Translations under genes and position numbers: made by a program
Notes under the pieces: model-generated
Seen by the model: the letters and a program-made list of their open reading frames with translations, nothing else
Database searches by the model: none
What the model was told of the DNA's origin: nothing
Part shown: positions 56,995 to 64,000 of the stretch, piece by piece
Numbering within the stretch: position 1 is the first letter of the stretch
Layout: each line of letters begins with the position of its first letter
Assembly: GCA_916610825.1 (NCBI GenBank)
Contig: OU744450.1
Span: forward strand, 7,274,030 to 7,338,029
DNA from: Haliclystus octoradiatus
Lineage: Eukaryota; Cnidaria; Staurozoa; Stauromedusae; Haliclystidae
Direction of reading: 5' to 3'
DNA length: 64,000 nt

Positions 56995-57752
56995 TATTTT
57001 ATTGTTTAAAAACTGTTAATATCGGACGTGGTTCTCTAAATGGCGGTAAAACTATATTCATCATTCATTTTCTAATCAATTTCAAAGTGTCAGTTGGTCT
57101 TGGTTTTGATTCTGGTTGGTTGTATATTTTATTGTTTAAAAACTGTTAATATCGGACGTGGTTCTCTAAATGGCGGTAAAACTATATTCATCATTCATTT
57201 TCTAATCAATATCAAAGTCTCAGTTGGTCTTGGTTTTGATTCTGGTTGGTTGTATATTTTATTGTTTAAAAACTGTTAATATCGGACGTGGTTCTCTAAA
57301 TGGCGGTAAAACTATATTCATCATTCATTTTCTAATCAATTTCAAAGTGTCAGTTGGTCTTGGTTTTGATTCTGGTTGGTTGTATATTTTATTTTTTAAA
57401 AACTGTTAATATCGGACGTGGTTCTCTAAATGGCGGTAAAACTATATTCATCATTCATTTTCTAATCAATATCAAAGTATCAGTTGGTCTTGGTTTTGAT
57501 TCTGGTTGGTTGTATATTTTATTGTTTAAAAACTGTTAATATCGGACGTGGTTCTCTAAATGGCGGTAAAACTATATTCATCATTCATTTTCTAATCAAT
57601 ATCAAAGTGTCAGTTGGTCTTGGTTTTGATTCTGGTTGGTTGTATATTTTATTGTTTAAAAACTCTTAATATCGGACGTGGTTCTCTAAATGGCGGTAAA
57701 ACTATATTCATCATTCATTTTCTAATCAATTTCAACGTGTCAGTTGGTCTTG
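56995..57752 (+). repeat. 130-bp tandem monomers (5.8 units)
   Basis: Units begin at 57001, 57131, 57261, 57391, 57521 and 57651. They differ at only a few positions (for example ATTG/ATTT, or AATTTCAAAGTG/AATATCAAAGTC). The array ends about 10 bp before the LINE's first ATG, a position like that of 5' UTR promoter monomers in some LINEs. The 61-codon frames inside the units are by-products of the repeat. Confidence 0.9.
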
Positions 57753-57762
57753 AGTCATACTC

Positions 57763-59472
57763 ATGATGGCGCTTCGTTTAAATTTGTTATACCTTATTAT
57801 GTACATTTTTATAATATCAAAAATGGCTGAAAAAGACTTTTATGCTGTTTCCTTAAATGCCTCTGGAAATGGTTGGAATATCCAAGGCGAAGATCATTTT
57901 AGATTAGGAGCATACCCTTATAATTATAATATATTGATAAAATAACAGTAGATCTAAATTACCTAATTATAAAAATAGATATTTTGGACTATTGTTAATT
58001 TTACTAAGTGGAGATATTGAACTTAATCCTGGACCTATTGTCAGTGTTACGGACATTTTGGATGGCCGTGAAGTCTACAATAATACAAGTGGCCTAAAGA
58101 TTTGTCATTTGAATACAGGGCAAGGTGGCATCCTAACCCATTTTGAACAAATTAAGATGTTTCTCCTGGAGTGTTGTCCTGACGTTCTCTGTTTTACTGA
58201 GACTTGGTTGTCTAAAGAAATTCCAACCGGTCTTCTGTCTCTGGATGGCTACAGTCCCCCTTTCAGGCGTGATAACAATGGCCATTTTCATGGTAAACAA
58301 GGTATTGTTATTTATGTAAAACTTGGATTTATTTTCAAACCCAGGCTAGATTTTGATGCTTTCGACCTTATGAGTGGTACAATCGAATTGCGTCTTCCAC
58401 GTAGTCGCGAAATACTACTAATCACATGTTTATACAGGCACCCCCAATCCCCTGTTGATTATTTAGATGAATTTTCCGATATGCTTTTTTCATTCAGACA
58501 CATTAAATCATAAAAATATTATTATTGGTGATTTTAATATAATTATGTTCGACAACTCATCATTAACCCGTAAATTAAACTCTATCAATAAGGATGCAAG
58601 TTTTAAACAACATATTGAATGCCCAACAAGAATTACAAATACGTCCTCTACTTGCATTGATTTGTGCATAAGTAATTTTGATGATGACTACACGTGTGGT
58701 GCCACAGTAGACAATGTTGCTGATCACAACATGAATTTCTTTATTGTTCCTCAACGTATCAAACCTCATTACGAGCATAACTTCTGCCTGACCAGAAATT
58801 ATAAGCCATTAAACATTGATAATTTGAATCTGGCGATAACTCTTATGAATTGGGAATTTTTAAATATTTTTCAAACTATAAATGAAAGATATCAAGCTTG
58901 GCAGACCGTGCTTCTAGCAATCATAAATGAATTCGCTCCACTAAAAAGGATAAGAATCAAAAACAAATGCAATACTATAATCATGGATGACACTGCAAAA
59001 TTGTTGAAAAATAAACGAGACAATTATTATAAGGAGTTCATCAAAACTAAAAATGGTAAATATTTTGAACTTTATAAACAGTCCAGAAACCAATTCATAT
59101 AATATTTTAGGCTTTGTAAGAAAAACTACTATAGTGATCGAATCTTCGCATGTCAAGATAAACCGAAAGAGATGTGGAAAATATTGAAAGAAGTTCTTCC
59201 GAATAAAAGAAACAAACGTGGGATAGACACCTTAGAAATAAACAATAAAACCATTAATAATAAACTAGAAATTGCAAATGACATTAACAATTACTTCAGT
59301 AACATTGCAAGTAAACTGGCTTCCTCGATTCAAAATGTCCAGTATTGTCCAATTGAGTATGTCCGTGAGTATTTGTGTTTTGAAAATAGTGAATGCATTG
59401 AGCTCTTATCAAACCAATTTAGATTAAGTAAAATAGAAGTAGATGTATTTGACGGGTTCTGGGCCAGTCAAT
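57763..59472 (+). pseudogene. LINE ORF: 2A motif plus AP endonuclease, broken
   Basis: The frame starts at ATG 57763 with a hydrophobic, signal-like segment (NLLYLIMYIFIISK). A frame change near 57940 leads into a frame with LLLILLSGDIELNPGP, a 2A-type motif at 58013-58036. The endonuclease follows: KICHLN, CFTETWLS (catalytic Glu), CLYRHP; then a second frame change near 58490, GDFN, STCIDLCISN and VADHN. A TAA at 59100-59102 breaks the linker, which goes on in the same frame to about 59455. The reverse transcriptase is absent. The 2A motif in such proteins causes ribosomal skipping between Gly and Pro (known for the family); whether this dead copy ever used it is inference. Confidence 0.8.
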
Positions 59473-59474
59473 AG

Positions 59475-59660
59475 GCAACGACGCAACGATCCGGAACTCC
59501 GGTAAAAAGCGCAACGATTTGCGCAACGATCCGGTCAACCACTCCGGTATTTGCGCAACGATCCGGTCAACCACTCCGGTATTTGCGCAACGATCCGGTT
59601 TAGCGCAACGATCCGGTTTTAGCGCAACGATCCGGTTTTAGCGCAACGATCCATTAATCC
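59475..59660 (+). repeat. Terminal direct repeats GCGCAACGATCCGGT
   Basis: About nine copies of GCAACGATCC spaced by CGGT, CAACCACTCCGGTATTT or TTTTA. Unit spacing changes from about 33 bp to 18 bp along the array. GC-rich against the AT-rich flanks, in the position of a Polinton subterminal repeat. Confidence 0.85.
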
Positions 59661-59710
59661 GATTACCAAAAGCGCAACGATTGATTGACAACATGTCAAT
59701 CATCCAGGGT

Positions 59711-59718
59711 TATAAAAG
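59711..59718 (+). promoter_or_regulatory. TATA box of the 268-aa gene
   Basis: TATAAAAG, 73 bp before the ATG at 59791. The predicted transcript start is near 59742. The identical octamer precedes the spliced gene on the other strand. Confidence 0.65.
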
Positions 59719-59790
59719 CCTCGTTTGAAAATCATTTCATTTCATTACAATTTGACATACGGTATAGCAGTTGAGTTGTTTTTTTGCATA

Positions 59791-60597
59791 ATGGCTTCAA
59801 TGAATGATTTGGAATATGCAAGGAATCCATATCCTGAGGTATTTGATTTTAAAGACCGTGACACCGATGTACATAAGAGAAGCTATGTTGAACGAAAGGT
59901 TACATCAGAGTCTGCACGTAAGCGATTGAAATTGGATATAGAAGAGCCAAGGAATACGTCAGTTGGGCTAGAATCCATGAGCAAAGCAGATTTATTAAAA
60001 AACCAACTTCATTGTGTGAGTCTTGGAAGAAATGCAGTCATGTATAGGTTACCAGAAGATGGTAGTTTTATACCGGGTATGGTTATTCGAGACACTGGAG
60101 AGACATTATCGAAAGCATTTGGTGTAAAAAGCAGACCTATGATGAAAAGCTTATTCTTTGCGGCGTTGGCATTAATTCTCGTGAAGCAGAAAAAGCTATT
60201 ACGTCAAGCAAAGTATGGGAACATAAAGAATGTTGTTACATTTTGCCAGCAACTGAAGGAACAAGGCTACTTGGACAATATTATTGTAGATGACGGACCG
60301 GTGAATGAGCAGTGTAAAACGAAAATGGTTCGTCTGTACTCCTACGGTGAAAATGGGGAAGTAACGACGCAACTAACGGTGGAATTACACAACTACGAAG
60401 CTTATTCTAAATTCTCGTTAAGAAATAAAACGGTTGACGGTACAACTATAACGGGTGTGAATTTATACCCAAGCGAACTTGTTAAAGCAATGAGACATTT
60501 GAATGGACAATTTGATTTTGTAACTAAAGAGTTATCTATGACCTTGAATGCTTCTACGGTGAATCATGTATGTACAGATAATGACAATTGGTTTTGA
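59791..60597 (+). CDS. Polinton orphan protein (268 aa)
   Basis: Start chosen at the ATG at 59791. The frame is open further upstream to 59725, but no ATG occurs there, and 59791 fits the TATA box. Residues about 45-55 hold a basic nuclear-localisation-like patch (ARKRLKL). The middle is a Lys/Leu-rich helical part (ALALILVKQKKLLRQAKYG). The C-terminal half looks like a beta-rich domain (TTQLTVELHNYEAYSKF). No cysteine framework, signal peptide or enzyme motif. It lies just inside the element's left end and converges with the spliced gene at 61051-61830. I do not recognise the family; a nuclear DNA-binding or early protein is only a guess. Confidence 0.8.
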   Translation: MASMNDLEYARNPYPEVFDFKDRDTDVHKRSYVERKVTSESARKRLKLDIEEPRNTSVGLESMSKADLLKNQLHCVSLGRNAVMYRLPEDGSFIPGMVIRDTGETLSKAFGVKSRPMMKSLFFAALALILVKQKKLLRQAKYGNIKNVVTFCQQLKEQGYLDNIIVDDGPVNEQCKTKMVRLYSYGENGEVTTQLTVELHNYEAYSKFSLRNKTVDGTTITGVNLYPSELVKAMRHLNGQFDFVTKELSMTLNASTVNHVCTDNDNWF

Positions 60598-60653
60598 CTG
60601 TTAAATGTTAGTTTGAAATGTAAATCGATTTTTTTTGTATTGTTTATATTCTC

Positions 60654-60659
60654 AATAAA
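60654..60659 (+). terminator. Poly(A) signal of the 268-aa gene
   Basis: AATAAA 57 bp after the stop codon, giving a compact transcript of under 1 kb together with the TATA box. Confidence 0.7.
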
Positions 60660-60757
60660 ATATCGCGTGAGACAATTTATGAAATTTCTCAGTCTGAGCA
60701 ACTATTGTGTCATCTGTCAATCATCATCACAGCTATTTAGTTTACACTTTAAGTGTT

Positions 60758-60847
60758 GACCGCTGTGTCTATATAGGATGACATCATTATCGGAAGTGTC
60801 TCGACCGCTATGTCTATATAGGATGTCATCATTATCGGAAGTGTCTC
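60758..60847 (+). repeat. 45-bp tandem duplication
   Basis: Two units starting GACCGCTRTGTCTATATAGG differ at two positions. Placed between the two convergent Polinton genes. Confidence 0.85.
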
Positions 60848-60952
60848 GATAGTACCTTGCCCGACATCTAAGAATAGATCAACGAATGTTTAAACCCCCC
60901 TCTCATGATAAATTACTATAGAATGCGAGAGACACGAGAAAGAAAACTTATA

Positions 60953-60958
60953 TTTATT
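60953..60958 (-). terminator. Poly(A) signal of the spliced 95-aa gene
   Basis: AATAAA on the minus strand, 93 bp beyond the TAA at 61051-61053. Confidence 0.6.
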
Positions 60959-61050
60959 TTTATACATGTATTTTAATGTGTTGTCTTACTGTTTCAACAG
61001 TATTATACAACATATACTATATTACATGTTTTTTATATATATATTTTCAT

Positions 61051-61224
61051 TTACACACGGAGGATGGCCTCAATGGCGTCAATGCCATCAACGGCTGTTC
61101 TTCTCTTTCTGCACATTGAATGTTCAGAATCTATGGTTCCACTGAAAAGTAAAACAGAACAGCAATAATTAGTTTAACAAACATTAACGCTATTTAACAC
61201 ACGAACCCTAACCCCCTAATGTAC

Positions 61225-61258
<34 letters not shown>

Positions 61259-61830
61259 TTATTCAGAACTCTTCGCTATGATAACAACTTACATCATTAT
61301 TTCAATTATTGAACTCAATGACTATGATAGCAACTTACATCATGATTTCAAGGATTGCTTTGACAGCAACTGCCTTCTTGTTCAAGTCTGCGAGTAAAGT
61401 AATAATATGACATCAATCTACCTTTTTTTATTATTCCTATAGTTACAAAATGGTGAATCGCCAACTTACGGAAATGCCCTGCCATCAGGGTTTGACGGAC
61501 TGCACGAAGCAGCCCGCCCCAAAGATGAAACCATCTTTTGTGGTTTTCTAGATTTTTCCAACTTAAAAATAAAAAGAGAATGTCATCATTAGAAATAAAT
61601 TCATATGAAAAACCTATCGCTAGTTCATTTGAGATTCAAATTTGAAAACTCACGCGTTTGCCGCTTCCATTGATACATATGCGGCTAGCCTACGTAGATA
61701 GTATAGAGATAGTTTCAAACATTCATTCATGTACTCAATAGAGATACTCAGTAAAATTGATGTAATATACTTACAATTCATAAATTTCACTCTCATGGAG
61801 GAATTCCACACGATGGTGGAATATATCCAT
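61051..61830 (-). CDS. Four-exon small Polinton gene (95 aa)
   Basis: Exons in transcript order: 61775-61830, 61470-61561, 61339-61387, 61051-61141. All three donors read GTAAGT. Acceptors end TTTTTAAG, ACTCGCAG and TTTTCAG. Exon phases 2, 1, 2 match at every junction, and 56+92+49+91 = 288 nt gives 95 codons plus stop. ATG at 61828-61830 lies 37 bp from a minus-strand TATAAAAG; a poly(A) signal follows. Exon 2 is rich in Trp, His and Arg (RWFHLWGGLLRAVRQ), exon 3 is a Lys/Ala helix, and exon 4 has a basic patch (CRKRR) and an Ile/Ala-rich end. The protein is small and basic-helical, with no family recognised. Support is from splice logic only, without transcripts. Confidence 0.72.
61220..61261. 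repeat. CAT trinucleotide microsatellite
   Basis: An uninterrupted run of about 12 CAT units. It falls in the last intron of the spliced 95-aa gene. Confidence 0.9.
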
Positions 61831-61866
61831 GATGAGTTGAAAAGGATTAATATGAGAGGTGCACGT

Positions 61867-61874
61867 CTTTTATA
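61867..61874 (-). promoter_or_regulatory. TATA box of the spliced 95-aa gene
   Basis: Minus-strand TATAAAAG, 37 bp before the ATG, implying a very short 5' UTR. Confidence 0.6.
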
Positions 61875-62446
61875 CTCCTATAGCTGATCACGAGGTATAG
61901 AAACTTCTTTTGACTCTAGAACGTAGTGATCTTCTTAATATAGACTGCTGATTGGCTACATTGAAACATAACTGTGTCAGTCTACTTTGGACTCCCACAT
62001 TTTAATGATTCGTAGATTACTGATTGGTCAATGAAATGATCGTACGTTATTCTACTGGGGGAGGCACCCCGTATAGATGGGAATTCATACCCAATTATCT
62101 TAATGTCATTCGTTCAAGTGATGCAATGAAACAAAGGTTTTTACCGACTACATGTATATAGAGTGACCACCGAGTCTGCCCGCTGTAGACAGGCTGCCTC
62201 GCAATGATGAGAAGCGTCGCGTATTGATGCTTCGCAAAGTGAACCTTGACACGTTTCAGATTTATGTCATCAATCGCATGGAAGTAAGACAGACTTTATA
62301 ACAAACTCGTCTCAAAGAGAAAGCATAAAAAGACAATCAGGTAAGACTCATATCAATGTATTCAACTAAGTTATATTCTATTTACAAAAATTCATACTGA
62401 TGAATCATACAGTTTGTTTTAACAGAAGCTATTTCGTGCAACTTGA
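61875..62446. other. Spacer between the spliced gene and the protease gene
   Basis: 572 bp with no convincing frame on either strand. It probably holds the 3' end of the protease/capsid transcript and the promoter of the spliced gene. Confidence 0.5.
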
Positions 62447-62992
62447 TTAGATAAAATTTAACAGACTTCGAACTGTTTGTCTAATAAAGTACTTTTGATC
62501 CTGTAATCGAGTCCTCTGATAGTCAGGAAATTTATGTTCTATGAAACTTTTTACAACATTTTCATTGTAATCCTGATCTTGTAAGGAGAAATCCGTTAAA
62601 ATGTCGGCCATTGTTCGCTGTCTTGTCAATCCATACGCAAAGTATATTGCAAATTGTCCACACGCCACGGAAGTGTTGCTTTGAAGTTGTATTCCATCAA
62701 TACAGTGTAATGAGGTACCCAAGGTCTCCAATTTCTCAGTCATGTTATAATAACTAGGTGGTCGACCAAAGGAGTCTACAAAATTAACATGCCCACGCCG
62801 ATTGGTGTGGACTAAAAGTCAGTGGGCCCCTATCAAATTGCTAGGTTCTGTGTTTACAACAATGACCATGTCACGAATGTTTGAGTCAGGTGTTAATGTT
62901 TGAAAATAATCCATGGCCAAGACATCTATATACCCATGTTTTTTTATTTGATCATCTGCATGGAGAATGTCCCTCAAACTTTGTGTATCCAT
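62447..62992 (-). pseudogene. Adenain-type cysteine protease with in-frame TGA
   Basis: Maturation protease of the Polinton/adenovirus family, which cleaves virion proteins (known for the family). Start ATG at 62990-62992, 17 bp after the capsid stop; 181 codons, counting the stop within, plus a final stop. The N-terminal part includes MDTQSLRDIL, typical of these proteases. The catalytic His is the H of SNLIGAH. The next codon, where the family has Trp, is TGA (62819-62821). The same frame then continues through VHTNRRGHVNF, the acidic residue in VDSFGRPP, the Gln of QLQSN and the catalytic Cys of ACGQF. One base change therefore explains the break. Readthrough is possible but less likely than decay. 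Confidence 0.85.
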
Positions 62993-63009
62993 AATGATAA
63001 ATGCTCCCT

Positions 63010-64000
63010 TCAAAAATCTGTCAAAACGTGTCTAGATTTATCCACAGAAATACACGAATCAAATTCTGCGTACATTAACAATGTCACCGTCTGCGGTAGT
63101 GGTGTTCCAAACGAGAGAGCGATGCGTAAATCACCAGTGCGTTTAGGCTCCGTATGTCCAGTAACACTTGCAGTCGGCGCCAAATGAAAACCATAAATGC
63201 AATAGCCATTCTTATACTCAGAAGGTAATATATCAATACTTTCATCAATGTAGGATTTAGACATTGATTGAAATAGAGAATGATAGCCATCAGCAATTTC
63301 ATCTTTTCCGTAATTCAGTTGCAGTGGTTTTGCCGGGCATGATTTTCCATTAACAATGCAGGCCAAACTGGTCAAATCAAAGTTCTTGAAATTAAACGGA
63401 TTTGTATTTGCTGTGCCAGAGAAACTCACATTGTCAACCAAAGCAATGAATACTCGGGTGGGTAGGGTGCCTGTGATGCAGTGATTCAAGGTTTGATGAG
63501 ATACCAAAGCAGAGAGAGTGAAATTTTTAACCAAAATTCTATCAATTGGATACAAAGCCGGTTGGGTCGCCAGTTGCTTCTGTACGGTGAGAAAATGAGC
63601 GTCCGTCAGTGTGACACGTTTTACTTTGAAGACAGCACTCAAAAGTTTAATCTTGTAATTGACTCCCACGTCAGGAGAGATTAATGCGAAAGCGTCCTTA
63701 CTTCGATGTAGAATCAATTTAAGAGGAAGGGCGTTTAACAATAGTCTATTACAGGCGAATAAATCCGCATGAATTCTGCCTTGCAGCGAGACCACTTTAC
63801 CCCGTTCAGTTTGTGATTGGCGTTCATTGAACCCTACATTAGGACCATTAGGTTCGGAATTTTCCATATGACCACTTGTATCCTTCGTCATCATTTGTGT
63901 ATACAATTGAGTTTTTCTTGCATCGGAACCATAGTTTAACAAACTCTCCAGTAGACATCGATACGGATAAGTGGGCATGGAGCTTGAGATGACGCGGCCA
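63010..64000 (-). CDS. Polinton major capsid protein (double jelly-roll type), 5' part beyond window
   Basis: At least 322 residues from an internal Met at 63976-63978. The frame is open to the window edge, so the N terminus lies outside. Features shared with the Polinton hexon-like proteins often annotated as F54H12.2-like: YPYRCLLESLLNYG near the start, a LQGRIHADLF segment, RLLLNALPLKLILHRSKDAF, LPTRVFIALV, and NPFNFKNFDL followed by a KPLQLNYG segment. It forms the capsid shell in the virion model of Polintons (known for the family). No frameshift or stop is seen in the visible part. The protease follows after 17 bp on the same strand, as in a morphogenesis module. Identification is from motif memory, not a search. 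Confidence 0.78.
   Translation of the reverse strand, partial: GRVISSSMPTYPYRCLLESLLNYGSDARKTQLYTQMMTKDTSGHMENSEPNGPNVGFNERQSQTERGKVVSLQGRIHADLFACNRLLLNALPLKLILHRSKDAFALISPDVGVNYKIKLLSAVFKVKRVTLTDAHFLTVQKQLATQPALYPIDRILVKNFTLSALVSHQTLNHCITGTLPTRVFIALVDNVSFSGTANTNPFNFKNFDLTSLACIVNGKSCPAKPLQLNYGKDEIADGYHSLFQSMSKSYIDESIDILPSEYKNGYCIYGFHLAPTASVTGHTEPKRTGDLRIALSFGTPLPQTVTLLMYAEFDSCISVDKSRHVLTDF

Larger units (their letters stand above)
56995..59472 (+). mobile_element. CR1-like LINE with 5' monomers, 3' part lost
   Basis: Structure: six 130-bp monomers, an N-terminal segment, a 2A motif, an AP-type endonuclease and a linker, ending before the reverse transcriptase where the Polinton starts. Loss of the 3' part is the reverse of the usual 5' truncation of LINEs and is explained by the later insertion or by rearrangement. 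The order 2A then endonuclease resembles CR1-type elements described from sea urchins. Confidence 0.75.
59473..64000. mobile_element. Polinton/Maverick, left part
   Basis: Identified by an adenain-type cysteine protease next to a Polinton-type major capsid protein on the minus strand, plus two small virus-like genes near the end. The proposed terminus is AGGCAACG at 59473 (Polinton ends usually start AG), followed by short direct repeats. The right side, with polymerase B, integrase and packaging ATPase, lies outside the window. At least the protease is damaged, so this copy is probably an old integrated element. Confidence 0.75.

Noticed and set aside
57094..57669. Four 61-codon frames in a row
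   Set aside because: They are one frame repeated by the 130-bp tandem unit; the unit length is not a multiple of three, so no continuous protein exists.
59475..59660. CRISPR-like array
   Set aside because: Repeats are short, spacers are repetitive and of changing length, and the context is a eukaryotic Polinton end.
59725..59790. N-terminal extension of the 268-residue protein
   Set aside because: The upstream frame has no ATG and lies within about 10-75 bp of the TATA box, so it would be mostly promoter or 5' UTR.

Overview
The window looks like AT-rich DNA from an invertebrate animal, probably a marine deuterostome. Genes are split by many short GT-AG introns, and the elements include a BEL/Pao retrotransposon, a CR1-type LINE carrying a 2A motif, a tRNA-derived SINE and a Polinton/Maverick. 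The 2A-LINE type was described from sea urchins. The species itself cannot be named from the sequence.

Region by region. (1) 547-9345, + strand: the last eight exons of RBM19, a nucleolar RNA-binding protein of ribosome biogenesis, with its final two RRMs. (2) 11578-39076, + strand: a gene I reconstruct as 23 coding exons encoding about 1,010 residues of mostly coiled coil; I do not recognise the family. Its introns are packed with mobile DNA: a complete, apparently young BEL/Pao element in intron 1 (12185-19209, identical-looking 533-bp LTRs, one 1,935-codon gag-pol ORF), a local swarm of palindromic GTTCATGAAC elements, hAT-like and pogo-like MITEs, and SINE copies. (3) 39077-46598: no cellular gene seen; SINE, LINE debris and three long inverted-repeat DNA elements, one nested in another. 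(4) 46599-47927, - strand: an intronless coding sequence for a 442-residue secreted, cysteine-rich protein of unknown family. (5) 47928-56990: apparently gene-free, with a 1.94-kb inverted-repeat element whose ends are built from short tandem repeats. (6) 56995-59472: six 130-bp monomers followed by a decayed CR1-like LINE (2A motif and endonuclease, no reverse transcriptase). (7) 59473-64000: the left part of a Polinton/Maverick that interrupts the LINE. It carries a terminal array of short repeats, a 268-residue orphan gene with TATA box and poly(A) signal, a previously unmarked four-exon gene for a 95-residue protein on the other strand, an adenain-type protease with an in-frame stop, and a major capsid protein running off the right edge.

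How the parts relate: the two left-hand host genes are in the same orientation, 2.2 kb apart. The repeats give a relative history. The GTTCATGAAC element predates the BEL/Pao insertion that splits it, the 44-kb inverted-repeat element predates the one inside it, and the LINE predates the Polinton. In the Polinton, capsid and protease are adjacent on the minus strand, as expected for virion morphogenesis genes, while the two small genes near the terminus converge and share the same TATAAAAG core promoter word.
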